From NCBI RefSeq assembly GCF_019668485.1, contig NZ_AP024619.1, forward strand, positions 380,501-444,500: a stretch of DNA of 64,000 bases. The letters run 5' to 3'. Positions within the stretch are counted from its first letter, which is position 1; each line of letters opens with the position of its first letter. The notes under the pieces are model-generated. The model was given only the letters and a program-made list of their open reading frames with translations, was not told where the DNA came from and did not search any database. Positions 15,412 to 24,462 of this stretch are shown here, piece by piece. Position numbers and translations under genes: made by a program. This stretch comes from Gelria sp. Kuro-4. GTDB taxonomy: Bacteria > Bacillota > DTU030 > DUMP01.

Positions 15412-18400
15412 CTAGCTTCCACAAAACTGCAGCGGCTCGCCCCAGGTCCGGTACGTTTCCTGGTGGGAAAGAAGGATGATCTGTCGCTCCTTCCCTAGTT
15501 CGGTGAGCGTGGCCTGGAGCTGGGCCAGGCGCTCGCTGTCAAAGTTGAGAAAAGGATCGTCGAAGATTAGCGGCAGGTTGAAGTTGCCCGCGACGAGGTC
15601 GGCAATCGCCAGGCGCAGGGCGATCTGCAGCTGGTCCTGCGCCCCCTGGCTGAGCTGAGCGATGGCCACCACTTGGCCATCCGGCTCCGCGATGCTGACG
15701 TCGAATTCTGTATCAAAGAGCACCTGGCGCCCCGGGACCCCGGTGAAGGCCGCGAAGTACCCGCTTGCCCGCCGGGCCAGGCGCTCCCGGTACGCCGCAC
15801 TAAACTCGTCGCGCGCCGCCGCCAGCTCACGGTGGGCCAGGGCCAGGGCTTCCGCCTCGAGCTCCAGCCGCGCGCACTCATCTTCCAGTTCTTTAAGTCT
15901 ATCCTGGGCCGCGGCAATATTGATCACCCGCCGGCCGAGGAGGGCGCTCAGCTCCTTGTTTTTCGCGTAGATGTCGTCTTCCAGGGCCTTTTTCTTTTGC
16001 GCCAGCTCCGCGCGCGCCCGCTCCAGCGCGCTGTACTCCTTCTCCAGTTCTGCCCGCTCTTGCGCCTGGGCCGTGCTCGGGAGGCCCGGGCGGCCGGCGA
16101 TGAGGTTTTCCCACTCCCGCTTAATGGCGAGGGCGGTATTGGCGGCATCCAGGGCCTTGGCGCTGAGGTCCGTTAGGCTGGCCGCGCCCTGCCCCTTGAG
16201 CAAACCCTCCAAGCGCGACGCCAGGCCCTGCCGCACCGTTTCTTTTTCCTGCCATGCCAGCCAGCGCGCTTTGGCCGCCGCCGCGCTGCCGCCTGCGGGG
16301 GTCAAAATAGGCGCCAGCTCTTGCCGCAAGCCTGCTTCCTTCTCTTGGAGTGCCCTGAGCTTCTCTTTCAGCTTGGCCAGGTTGTCTGTTTCATTTTTTA
16401 CCACCGCCAGCTTTTCTTGCAGCTCCTGCTCCGCCTCCCGGCAGGCCGCCACCAGCCCGGCGATCTCCGCCGCCGGGGTGTTTTCGTTGAAGGGATGAAT
16501 AGCGGCGCGCAGGGCCTGGATACCTGCCTCCAGCTGCTCGCGCCGGCTCTTTCCGGTTGCATCCGGCTTTTCCAGTTCTGCCCGCTGAATGCCTAAGGTG
16601 CGCAGCTCTTCTTCAGCTGCGCGATACCGCTCCGCCGCCCGCCGCCAGCTCTCCCACTCGGCCGGGGTTAATGCCTCCAGCCAGCGCACAGCGTCGCCCA
16701 CCGTCGGTACGTCCCGGCCCACGGCTTCTGCCAGAGGCTGCAGGTCCCGCCAGAGCGCTACACTCTCCAGGGGGGCCGCCGCGATCTGGGCGGCCAGCCG
16801 GCCGAAATCCCGCTCGGCCGCCCCTGCCAACTCCTTTTCCAGCTCCGCCACCGCCTGTACCAGCCCCTGCCAGGCCAAATACGCGGCCTGGGGGTCGGCA
16901 AACTGGGCGCACACCGGTGCCAGCTCTTCCCGAAAACTCTCCAGGTCCTTTTCCGCCCGCGCCGCCTGCTCCCGCAAAGCGGCGAGCTCGTCTTCCGTAG
17001 GCAGGTCCGCAGCCGCCGCCGTAAGTTCGCGCCGCTGCTCTTCCCAGAGCCGCAGCCGCTCGCGCCGGGCCGCCAGCTCGGGCAGGGGCAGGACGGCGAG
17101 TGACCCGAGTCTGGCATCCAGGGCCTCGAGCGCGGTTGCAACTCGCGCCCGCTCCGGGTCGGCCGCCGGAGCACGCCGGCGCCCGGCGGCCGCGCCGTAG
17201 ATCCAAAGTCCTGCCCCGGCCGCCAGCAGGGCCAGCGCAAGGCCAGCCGCATGCCCCGCGGCCCAAAGCACCGCCGCCGCCACAAGTAGAGCCGCCCCGG
17301 CCACCCACAAGCCTGTCCCACCCGCCTTTTGCCGCTGCGCGGCGGCTTTTTCCTCTAGACGCTGCCGGGCCGCGGCCAACGCCAGTTTCTCATCGAGCAG
17401 CGCGGCGCTGTCCGGGGGCAGGTCGGCCACGTCGGCGAACTGCTGCTTAAGTTTCTCCTCTTGCTGTTTCTGCCGCACCAGCTTGGCTTCGGCCGCCTTA
17501 AGTGCGGCCTGCGCCCTGTCCCTGGCTCCCTCGCGTTCGCGGGTCAGGGTGTGATAATCCCGGCACTGGGCCAAAAGCTCCGGGGGCGCGGCGGCAAAGA
17601 AACCGTAACGCTCGGCCAGTTCCTTTTGCTTGGCCGCCAGGGCGCGGGCGCGCGCCTGCAGGCCCTCATATTTCTCCAGCGCCGCCCGGGCGGTACGGCG
17701 GTAAAAATCCAGGGGTCTGTCGCCCAGCGCTGCCCAGGTTTGTACCTCCTCGAGCACCGCCTCAGCTTCCCTGGCGCGCCGTTCCAGGTCGGCCAGGCGT
17801 GCCGCCAAGTCGCGTGCCTCCGCCAGCCGGCGCACCAGTTCCTGGTGATCCCGCACCAGGTGCGGCCGCCCTACGGCCGCCGCCAGCGGGCCGTGCAGCT
17901 TTTCCTCCAGCGCCCTGCTTTCCGTGCGGAGGTCTTCTATTCGCTGCTCAAGGCCCGCGCTTTCCGCTTGGAGGCGTTTCAGCTCTTCCGCGGTGGCCAG
18001 GAGTTCGTCCAACCTATCCTTGACCCCCGGAGGTGCTTCCTGAAACTCCTCGTACTCTTCGGCCAAGCCGGCGTTCACCAGGGCCAATTGCCTCTCTAGC
18101 TGGGCAGCCTGCTCTCGGGCCTCCTCCAGCTTTACCTGCTCCTTAAGTGCCGCCTCATACTGGTCGCGTAACAGCCGCCAGCGATTCCAGCCCTGGTAGA
18201 GCCCCTCCTTGGCGGTGAGGGCATCCTGGGTGTCCTTTTTTTCTTGCTCCAACCGGCTCAACTCCTGCTGCAGGGCGTGTTGTGCGTCAACGCCGGCGGC
18301 GCTTTCCTTCACGGCCTGCTCCAGGTTCCTTTTTTCTTCTTGCAGTCTCTCCAGCTCGCGGTCCTTGTTCTTGTCCCGGCCGGTCACGCCCAGGCGCCCG

Positions 18401-18987
18401 GTGTAGCGGGTCTTTTTCTCCAGGTGTTCCTCCAAAAATGCCAGCGCCTCCGCCCCCGTGGCGCCGGCACCGGCCAGCAGTTGCTGCACGCTGTGGCTGA
18501 TTTGCCCGGGCTCGGGCGGCGGCTGGCCCACACAAAAGGTGGACCAGAAAAGGTCGGCCGAAGCGATGCCGATGAGGCCCGCCAGTGACTCTTCATAGGT
18601 CAAATTGCGCTTCCGGGCCCGCGCGCGGTGCTCGCCGCCCGCGAGTTGCGTCCAGCGGTTGCCGTCCTTACGGCTGAGGGTCACCCGGTCGCTGTCAAAA
18701 TCGCGCTGAACGCGGTAGGTGGTGCCGTCGACACTAAAGTAAACCTCGCCCTCAAAGCGCTCGGGCTCCGCCCAGTTACGGTAACGGGCTTTACCGCGTC
18801 GGGCAGGATCGCTGCTGGCCGGCAGCCCGAAGAGCACCGCCGCCAGCCCGGCCACCAAGGTGGACTTTCCTTGCTCGTTGGGGGCCACGGCGTGGTTCAG
18901 GCCGGGGTGAAAGGTAAGCTCCACTTCGCCCGCGAAGCGCCCGAAACCGCGGAGCACCAGCCGCTGCCAGCGGATCTTTTTACTCAC
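15412..18987 (-). CDS. yhaN: Rad50/SbcC-like coiled-coil ATPase, YhaN type
   Basis: 1191 residues. The N-terminal ATPase half has APNEQGKSTL (about residue 40), the Walker A position, here with Ala where Gly is usual; the C-terminal half has the signature LSQGAQDQLQIALRLAI and Walker B LPLIFDDPFLNFD, then LLSHQ. Long coiled coils lie between, interrupted near residues 560-610 by two hydrophobic helices (LWVAGAALLVAAAVLWAAGH and the next one), as in Bacillus YhaN rather than SbcC. Works with the adjoining Mre11-like nuclease in DNA end processing. GTG 18987 is preferred because GGGAGG stands eight bases upstream; GTG 18996 overlaps that site. Starts within the last bases of yhaO. Confidence 0.88.
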   Translation of the reverse strand: MSKKIRWQRLVLRGFGRFAGEVELTFHPGLNHAVAPNEQGKSTLVAGLAAVLFGLPASSDPARRGKARYRNWAEPERFEGEVYFSVDGTTYRVQRDFDSDRVTLSRKDGNRWTQLAGGEHRARARKRNLTYEESLAGLIGIASADLFWSTFCVGQPPPEPGQISHSVQQLLAGAGATGAEALAFLEEHLEKKTRYTGRLGVTGRDKNKDRELERLQEEKRNLEQAVKESAAGVDAQHALQQELSRLEQEKKDTQDALTAKEGLYQGWNRWRLLRDQYEAALKEQVKLEEAREQAAQLERQLALVNAGLAEEYEEFQEAPPGVKDRLDELLATAEELKRLQAESAGLEQRIEDLRTESRALEEKLHGPLAAAVGRPHLVRDHQELVRRLAEARDLAARLADLERRAREAEAVLEEVQTWAALGDRPLDFYRRTARAALEKYEGLQARARALAAKQKELAERYGFFAAAPPELLAQCRDYHTLTREREGARDRAQAALKAAEAKLVRQKQQEEKLKQQFADVADLPPDSAALLDEKLALAAARQRLEEKAAAQRQKAGGTGLWVAGAALLVAAAVLWAAGHAAGLALALLAAGAGLWIYGAAAGRRRAPAADPERARVATALEALDARLGSLAVLPLPELAARRERLRLWEEQRRELTAAAADLPTEDELAALREQAARAEKDLESFREELAPVCAQFADPQAAYLAWQGLVQAVAELEKELAGAAERDFGRLAAQIAAAPLESVALWRDLQPLAEAVGRDVPTVGDAVRWLEALTPAEWESWRRAAERYRAAEEELRTLGIQRAELEKPDATGKSRREQLEAGIQALRAAIHPFNENTPAAEIAGLVAACREAEQELQEKLAVVKNETDNLAKLKEKLRALQEKEAGLRQELAPILTPAGGSAAAAKARWLAWQEKETVRQGLASRLEGLLKGQGAASLTDLSAKALDAANTALAIKREWENLIAGRPGLPSTAQAQERAELEKEYSALERARAELAQKKKALEDDIYAKNKELSALLGRRVINIAAAQDRLKELEDECARLELEAEALALAHRELAAARDEFSAAYRERLARRASGYFAAFTGVPGRQVLFDTEFDVSIAEPDGQVVAIAQLSQGAQDQLQIALRLAIADLVAGNFNLPLIFDDPFLNFDSERLAQLQATLTELGKERQIILLSHQETYRTWGEPLQFCGS

Positions 18988-20116
18988 CCGCCTCACCTCC
19001 CAGCGCTTTGAGGCCCCAGGTGAGCGCCCGGCTCACCAGGCGGCGTTCCCGTTCATCGTGCACAGCCGCCAGGCGCGCCTTCATCCGGCGGACAAAATAG
19101 CCGCGCAATGTGGTCTCGCGCGCCCAGGCCTCCAGTGCTCCCGGCGCAGCGGCCGCCGTTTCGTCGCGCACCTCCAGGTAGTAGCAACAAGGAGCTAAGA
19201 GTTCCTGGAGGTGCTGCGGCTCCACCGGGTAACTGGGACTGCCGGTCAGGTGCACGCAGGCGATATCTTTTTGCCCGAGCCGCGCTTTAAGGCCGTCCGC
19301 AAGCTCGGCCGCGGAGCCGTACATGCCGGCGTCCACCTCCAGGGTGCGGCAGGTGCAGCACCCCGGGTGGTCGAGGACGACCGTTTCCGTGCGCACCCCG
19401 CTGCCGGAGAGGGTTGCCACCGTGAGCCGTCCCGTGCCCGGGTCCGACCAGCCCTTCGCGGCCAGACCGCCCGGGTACACGGCAACTCCTCTGCCCAGTA
19501 CCCGTTCCGTCCGCTTATGTATGTGCCCCAGGGCCACGTAGTTGTAACCCGCCCGCCCCAGCGCCGCCTCCGCCAGCGGCAGGCTGCGGTCGCCCGCGTT
19601 CCAGTTGAGCGAGCCGTGGAAGGCGGCGATGTGCCAGCCCGGCTGGCCGTTGCAGGGGAAATCGGCGATGGGCGGATCGGTGCGGGTGAGACCTCCGGTG
19701 TAGGCCAGTGAGTAGAGATAGCAGGTCTCGTCCCTGATGTTCAAGGTCGCCACCAGATCGGGCTGTGGATTTTGGACCAGAATGCCCGGCCACACGCCGG
19801 CCGCCCGGCGGTAGACGGAGTCAGGGTAAGAGATTTCGTCGTGGTTGCCCGGCACGGTTACCACCTGCCGCCCGTGCTCCACCAACCGTCGCAGCTGGGC
19901 CTCAACCTGGTTCACCAGTGCCGGCCCGGGCTTATGGGTGTCGAACAGATCCCCTACGATCAGCACCAGGTCAATGCCGTGTTCCGGCGCCACGGCGTAG
20001 TCCACCACCGCTGTCAGAAGATCGTCGCGCCGGCGCTGCCACTCCTCCGCCTTAGGCCCTAAAAACCGCGGCTCCCAACCCAAGTGCAGGTCGGCCACGT
20101 GCAGGATTCTAACCAT
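18980..20116 (-). CDS. yhaO: Mre11/SbcD-like metallophosphoesterase, YhaO type
   Basis: 378 residues. Calcineurin-like nuclease motifs are present in order: HVADLHLG (about 6), VGDLFDTHKPG (about 54), VPGNHDEIS (about 92), AAFHGSLN (about 165) and ALGHIHKR (about 196), giving the two-metal site. After residue 240 comes the capping domain. It overlaps yhaN by eight bases, the standard pairing of nuclease and ATPase subunit in a DNA double-strand end-processing complex. Start: ATG 20116 (GGGGAG four bases before) or GTG 20119. No promoter clearly seen upstream. Confidence 0.88.
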   Translation of the reverse strand: MVRILHVADLHLGWEPRFLGPKAEEWQRRRDDLLTAVVDYAVAPEHGIDLVLIVGDLFDTHKPGPALVNQVEAQLRRLVEHGRQVVTVPGNHDEISYPDSVYRRAAGVWPGILVQNPQPDLVATLNIRDETCYLYSLAYTGGLTRTDPPIADFPCNGQPGWHIAAFHGSLNWNAGDRSLPLAEAALGRAGYNYVALGHIHKRTERVLGRGVAVYPGGLAAKGWSDPGTGRLTVATLSGSGVRTETVVLDHPGCCTCRTLEVDAGMYGSAAELADGLKARLGQKDIACVHLTGSPSYPVEPQHLQELLAPCCYYLEVRDETAAAAPGALEAWARETTLRGYFVRRMKARLAAVHDERERRLVSRALTWGLKALGGEAGE

Positions 20117-20119
20117 CAC

Positions 20120-20593
20120 GCTCCCCGACCGAACCGGGGGTCACCCCTTTCCCCTTGGTGTCTCGGTACGGAATGCCTTTCTACCATTTTAGCACATCCA
20201 CCCCCGTCAGAGGCCGGCGGGTTAAAAGAAAAAAGCGGCCGCCGCGGCCTTTCTTAAGCAACGTGCAAACTTCCTGTCACCTCCGCTTAACACAGATCTG
20301 GTACCTTATAAGAGAGCTATCCAATACCCCCCTTCTTCTATATACTTGACGCCCGGCTCGGCCGGGCCGTTTTTCTGCCCCGCTGTGCATCCCATTCAGC
20401 CCAGCGGCATCCCTCCCCCGTCACCGGGGGTGGAATTTTTTAGGTGGACCCCCATAGTCTAAATGTTTCCTTTCATGCTGCCGCAACCTCATTGCGCATA
20501 CGGGATACATCCCTGAAAAGCGCTCTGCTTTGCCCAGAGGCAACCAAGAGGACGGTTGCGGGGCGGTTTGTGGCAACCGGCCTGCTTACAAAA
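20120..20593. other. non-coding stretch with three hairpins
   Basis: I see no convincing gene. Three terminator-like hairpins are visible: GGCCG/CGGCC at 20237-20249 with a T-run on the minus strand; GCCCGGC/GCCGGGC at 20351-20367 followed by TTTTT on the plus strand; CCCCCG/CGGGGG at 20415-20430 followed by TTTTTT on the plus strand. The first could be a backup terminator for the tRNA transcript. Confidence 0.5.
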
Positions 20594-20626
20594 AAGCTCC
20601 CGGCACCACTTCGGCACCGGGAGCTT
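20594..20626 (-). terminator. terminator of the tRNA-Gln/tRNA-Glu transcript
   Basis: AAGCTCCCGG / CCGGGAGCTT hairpin followed by a T-run on the minus strand, 15 bases past the CCA end of tRNA-Glu. Confidence 0.85.
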
Positions 20627-20640
20627 GGCTGTGCTACGTT

Positions 20641-20716
20641 TGGTAGCCCCGAGGGGACTCGAACCCCTGTTGCCGCCGTGAAAGGGCGGTGTCCTAGACC
20701 ACTAGACCACGGGGCC
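20641..20716 (-). tRNA. tRNA-Glu (anticodon TTC)
   Basis: 76 bases with encoded CCA. On the minus strand it starts GGCCCCG and folds with a 3' arm CGGGGCT; the anticodon stem CCGCC/GGCGG encloses loop CTTTCAC, giving TTC; the T-arm has GGTTCGAGTCC. Second of a two-tRNA transcript. Confidence 0.96.
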
Positions 20717-20733
20717 GCAAGACACAAAAAAAT

Positions 20734-20807
20734 TGGCTGCGGGACTAGGATTCGAACCTAGGCAACATGATCCAGAGTCATGTGTGCTACCGCTACACCA
20801 TCCCGCA
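20734..20807 (-). tRNA. tRNA-Gln (anticodon CTG)
   Basis: 74 bases with encoded CCA. Acceptor TGCGGGA pairs with TCCCGCA; anticodon stem CATGA/TCATG encloses loop CTCTGGA, giving CTG; T-loop GGTTCGAATCC. Transcribed first, 17 bases before tRNA-Glu. Confidence 0.95.
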
Positions 20808-20824
20808 GCGTTTCGACAACACAT

Positions 20825-20853
20825 ATCTTAGCACAGGCAATCCGGAAAGTCAA
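20825..20853 (-). promoter_or_regulatory. promoter of the tRNA pair
   Basis: On the minus strand TTGACT, 17-base spacer, TAAGAT, about 18 bases before tRNA-Gln. Confidence 0.85.
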
Positions 20854-20993
20854 GGGAAACCCCGCCGCAGCCTACACGCGGCAGGTTCAGGCTGGGGCGC
20901 AGGCCAAAAGGCGTTCGGCGTATGTTGCGATTGAAGTGCGCTTATGAAGCGCGTTCGAGTCAGGGAGCCGGAATGCCGCGGATAGCCGGCGGT

Positions 20994-23042
20994 TCAATGA
21001 TCTCCACCTGCGTCCCCGCCCCTTTCGCCGGCCTTACTGACCTTGATCCGGCTGTCGCTGAAGGTGCTGCCGCCGCCGAAGTCGGAAAGGCGCTGGGAGG
21101 TGAGGAAGTTCACGCTCCAGCCGGGCGCGGAGGTAGGGTCGACCAGGCCCTGGATGTAGGCGGCGCCGGGCCGGATGGCCGCGCTCACCGCCAGGGGAAG
21201 ATCGACTTCACCCTGGGCGCTCTTGGCGCGCACCAGGTCTCCGTCCTTGAGCCCGCGGTCGGCGGCATCCGCGGGGTTAAGCACCAGCACCGGCCGCTTC
21301 CCCCCGCCGCGCGCCCGTGCCGGCGGCACTAGGCTGGAATTGATGAAGTCGTGTGGGTGGGCAGTGATGAGGTGCAGTGTATCGGCGTCCGCGGAAGGTT
21401 CGTCTTCCTGGTAGTCCGGCAGCGGCGGCAGGCCCTGGGCGGCCAGGGTCGCGGAATAGATCTCAAGCTTGCCCGAGGGCGTGGGAAAACCGTGCGCAAA
21501 CGGGTTCGCGCCCCGCGGCAACACCCGCACCGGCTCGCCGCGCCAGAGCGCGGCCCACTGGTCGTCGCTTAAGCCGCCCGGCCCGCGCCGCACCACCTGC
21601 TCGGCCCACTGCCGGGCTGTCAGCGAAAACACCGGGTCTTTAAGTCCCAGCCGGCCGGCCAGTTCCTGGAAGACCGCCAGGTTGCTGCGCGCCGCCGCGC
21701 GCGGCGGCAGCACCGCCTCCGCCCACTTGAGGTAGTAGTGGCCGTAAGCGCTGTAGAGGTCGGCGTGCTCCCAGGCGGTGGTGGCCGGGAGAATGATGTC
21801 GGCGTAGGCCGTGGTCTCTGTGGGAAACTGCTCCAGCACCACGGTGAAAAGGTCGTCCCGGGCCAGGCCCGCGCGCACGCTGTTCTGGTCCGGGCAGGTG
21901 GCCGCCGGGTTGGCGTTGTAAACAAAAAGCAGGCGAACGGGTTGCTCTGCCATGGCACCTAAGGCTTTTCCCAGCTCCAGCATGTTCACGACGCGCGCCG
22001 GCACAGGCCGGAGGTCCACCCGGTGCACCGCCGAACGGTCGAGCGGGAAGCCCTGGCTGGTGGAGAACAGGGCCCCGCCCCGCTTTCGCCCGTATGCTCC
22101 CACCAGCGCCGGCAGGCAGGCCAGGGCCCGGAAGAGTTGCCCGGCGCCGCGCTGGCGCGAGAGGCCGTAACCGATAAGGAGAAAGGGCGCCTGGGCGGCG
22201 GCATACGCGCGGGCCAGGGCGACAATCTCTTCGGCGAGGACGCCGGTGATGCCGGCCGTCTGCTCGGGCGTGTAGCGCGGCAGGACCCGGCGGACCAACT
22301 CGGAAAAACCCACCGTATGCCGCTCCAGGTAGGCATGGTCGAGGAGGTCTTCCCGCCAGAGGACGTGCATGAGTCCCAGGGCCAGGGCCGTGTCGGTGCC
22401 CGGCCGCGGGCAGAGCCGGCGGTCGGCCAGGCGGGCCGTGCGGCTGGCGTAGGGATCTATCAGCACCACCCGGGCGCCCCGGCGGCGCGCCTCCTGCAGC
22501 AGGGGCACGAAGTGCTGGCGCGTCGAGGCCGGGTTGGCGCCCCAAATGAGGATAAGGTCGCAGTCGACTGCTGTCTCGGGATCCGTCCCCAGCCGGCGGC
22601 CGAGGGTGGCCTCCCACCCCGCCTCGCCGGCGGCGCTGCAGATGGTGTCGGCCAGGGAAAGGGCCCCGAGGGCGTTGAAAAAGGGGTCGCCGGCCCGCCC
22701 CTGGATGGCTCCCAAGGTGCCGGAGGAGGCGTAAGGCAGGATGCTCGCGCCGCTCCAGCGGGTGAGCGTTTCTTCCAAGCGCGCCGCGATTTCCGCCAGG
22801 GCCTCCTCCCAGCTCACCGGCCGAAAGATCGCGCTGCCCTTCGGCCCCACCCTTTTGAGCGGGGTGAGGAGCCGGTCAGGGGAAAAGACCAGCTCAGGGT
22901 AGCGGCGCCCCTTGGCGCAAAGAAACCCGCGGGTGTACGGGTCGGCCGGGTCGCCGCGGCAGCTTCTTCCGTCATCCGCCACCAGAACACTGCAGGTGTC
23001 AGGACAATCGAAAGGACAAACAGCGCGTTTCGTGGCAAACAC
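20994..23042 (-). CDS. molybdopterin oxidoreductase (BisC/PhsA-like catalytic subunit)
   Basis: 682 residues. The N-terminus has the [4Fe-4S] motif with Cys 9, 13, 17 and 42, then molybdopterin-binding regions (LIWGANPASTRQHF about 170, VLIDPYASRTA about 195, FVYNANPAATCPDQ about 375, the C-terminal HPHDFINSS and PADAADRGLKDGDLV). Cys 135 in DTICSAAGEAG is a candidate molybdenum ligand. No twin-arginine signal, so cytoplasmic. No electron-transfer subunits follow, so the acceptor and the substrate (formate, thiosulfate/polysulfide, an aromatic) remain open. GTG start with AAGAG directly before; no better start in frame. Last of an operon with mobA and two small genes. Confidence 0.85.
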   Translation of the reverse strand: MFATKRAVCPFDCPDTCSVLVADDGRSCRGDPADPYTRGFLCAKGRRYPELVFSPDRLLTPLKRVGPKGSAIFRPVSWEEALAEIAARLEETLTRWSGASILPYASSGTLGAIQGRAGDPFFNALGALSLADTICSAAGEAGWEATLGRRLGTDPETAVDCDLILIWGANPASTRQHFVPLLQEARRRGARVVLIDPYASRTARLADRRLCPRPGTDTALALGLMHVLWREDLLDHAYLERHTVGFSELVRRVLPRYTPEQTAGITGVLAEEIVALARAYAAAQAPFLLIGYGLSRQRGAGQLFRALACLPALVGAYGRKRGGALFSTSQGFPLDRSAVHRVDLRPVPARVVNMLELGKALGAMAEQPVRLLFVYNANPAATCPDQNSVRAGLARDDLFTVVLEQFPTETTAYADIILPATTAWEHADLYSAYGHYYLKWAEAVLPPRAAARSNLAVFQELAGRLGLKDPVFSLTARQWAEQVVRRGPGGLSDDQWAALWRGEPVRVLPRGANPFAHGFPTPSGKLEIYSATLAAQGLPPLPDYQEDEPSADADTLHLITAHPHDFINSSLVPPARARGGGKRPVLVLNPADAADRGLKDGDLVRAKSAQGEVDLPLAVSAAIRPGAAYIQGLVDPTSAPGWSVNFLTSQRLSDFGGGSTFSDSRIKVSKAGERGGDAGGDH

Positions 23043-23081
23043 CTCTTTTCGCCCGCGTGAGAAACAGTGTCCCCGCCGGGT

Positions 23082-23765
23082 TTATCCCCGCAGGACGTAT
23101 CCAGTCCTTTTCTCTGAGAAGCGCGGCACAACCGGCACGGCCGCCGCCCGGGAGGGCCGGCCACACGCCGTAAGGCGCCCGTAGTCGGCCCAGGTGTTGA
23201 CGTTGAGGAAGGAGACAAGCTCTGGATCCCAGCGGCGCAGCTTCGCCTCCGGGATCAGCTTGAGCTCCCCGGGCGGGAGGGAGCGTGCCCAGGCCTGGAG
23301 CCCCTGCCCGGACCCCAGCGCCTCCAGGCGGGGAAGAAGGTCCCGGCGGTAAAGGCCCACGAGGGGTTCGAGAAAGCCGTTCACCGCCGGGAGAACGAGG
23401 GGGCTTCCCTCGGCCTCGCCTTCGCTTAGGAGCCCCGCCAAAAGCTCCCGCCGCACCAAGGGTAGGTCCACGGCCAGCACCAGGCAGGTGCTGTAGCGGG
23501 CGTGCCGTAAGGCCGCCCGCAGCCCGCGCGCCGGGTGCGGCGGGGCGTCCTCGGCTTCCCGGAGGAAACGGGCACCGAGCCTCGCTTGCGGCGTGACGCA
23601 GTTTCCCACCACCAGCACCTCGGCGCACAGCGCACCCAGCTTCTCCACTGCCAGCTCGAGAAAGGTTTGAGCGCCCAGCGTAAGGTAGGCTTTGCTTGCG
23701 CCCAAGCGTCGGCCTGTGCCTCCCGCCAGCACCACACCGCTTACGTTCCTCAGCGGCTGAGCCAT
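23082..23765 (-). CDS. mobA: molybdenum cofactor guanylyltransferase
   Basis: 227 residues; attaches GMP to molybdopterin to make the bis-MGD cofactor needed by DMSO-reductase-family enzymes. The nucleotide-binding motif LAGGTGRRLGASKAYL stands at residues 13-28, VLAVDLPLV (about 95) carries the metal aspartate, and GFLEPLVGLYRRDLLP (about 130) follows. The C-terminal 30 residues are Arg/Pro-rich and probably loose. The gene overlaps DUF1294 by 16 bases and precedes the molybdoenzyme by 39, tying cofactor maturation to that enzyme. Confidence 0.92.
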   Translation of the reverse strand: MAQPLRNVSGVVLAGGTGRRLGASKAYLTLGAQTFLELAVEKLGALCAEVLVVGNCVTPQARLGARFLREAEDAPPHPARGLRAALRHARYSTCLVLAVDLPLVRRELLAGLLSEGEAEGSPLVLPAVNGFLEPLVGLYRRDLLPRLEALGSGQGLQAWARSLPPGELKLIPEAKLRRWDPELVSFLNVNTWADYGRLTACGRPSRAAAVPVVPRFSEKRTGYVLRG

Positions 23766-24034
23766 ACGAGTACCCCCAGCTGCAGGGCGATGATGGCCGG
23801 GATGCCGAGAACGAAGGACAGGTGCCGGGTCTTGTGGCGGAAAAGGTACATGCCGGCCAGGATTCCCAAGGCAGCGCCTGTGAAGGCAAGGGTGAAGAGC
23901 GTCCGTTCCGGTACCCGCCAGGCGCCACGCCGGGCCTGCCGCTTGTCCCAGCCCATGAGAGCGCCGCCGACAAGGTTGTAGAAAAAAAGTGCGGCACCTA
24001 AGTAAGTGAAGTACGGTGCAGGCGCTTGGGTCAT
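23750..24034 (-). CDS. DUF1294 family membrane protein
   Basis: 94 residues with three hydrophobic helices and the family signature MGWDKRQARRGAWRVPERTLFTLAFTGAALGILAGM plus FRHKTRH. The function of DUF1294 is unknown. Its ATG overlaps the stop of the upstream cysteine-rich gene in an ATGA arrangement, so translation is coupled. No evident link of this family to molybdenum; presence in the operon may be incidental. Confidence 0.85.
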   Translation of the reverse strand: MTQAPAPYFTYLGAALFFYNLVGGALMGWDKRQARRGAWRVPERTLFTLAFTGAALGILAGMYLFRHKTRHLSFVLGIPAIIALQLGVLVWLSR

Positions 24035-24246
24035 TTCAAGTCTTTACTCCAGCGGTCTTTGGCCCGGATAAGCGCTTCCAAGGAGCGGTCGTACGTCCGT
24101 TCCACCTCCGGTGGAAAGAGGCAGCCGGGGAGTTCCCCGTATTTCCGGTGAAAGGCGATGCACTCGCAGCAACGGCCCTTGCGCGCGCAGGGCTCGTAGG
24201 TGCAGGGGCAGTTCTTCTTGTTGCGTTCCATATTGCACTCGGGCAC
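24031..24246 (-). CDS. cysteine-rich small protein, DUF6485-like
   Basis: 71 residues with nine cysteines in a row of short-spaced motifs (C4, C13, C15, C20, C26, C27, C29 and one near residue 43), which suggests zinc or iron-sulfur binding. GTG 24246 is chosen because GAGGAG stands five to six bases upstream and it adds the PECN segment; ATG 24231 would lose the first cysteine. I match it to DUF6485 from memory. First gene of the transcript with DUF1294, mobA and the molybdoenzyme. Confidence 0.78.
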   Translation of the reverse strand: MPECNMERNKKNCPCTYEPCARKGRCCECIAFHRKYGELPGCLFPPEVERTYDRSLEALIRAKDRWSKDLK

Positions 24247-24462
24247 AGCAACTCCTCCTTCAGGGTTTCGGGCGCTGACTTTCTCTTTCCTAAATTCGGG
24301 GCGCCGGCCGTTTTTCCTTCCCCGAACGGCGGAGAGCGAAGGCGGCACCACCCGGTAGAGTGCCTGCTTCCCCGGTACTGCCAGGCGAGGCAGGATTTGC
24401 GCCGGGCATGCGGAAAGAGAATAAGGGAAGCATGAAAGCGAGAAACAAAGGGGGATACAGCC

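Noticed and set aside
20444-20761. Plus-strand 105-codon frame across the tRNA genes
   Set aside because: Overlaps tRNA-Glu and its terminator; no ribosome site.
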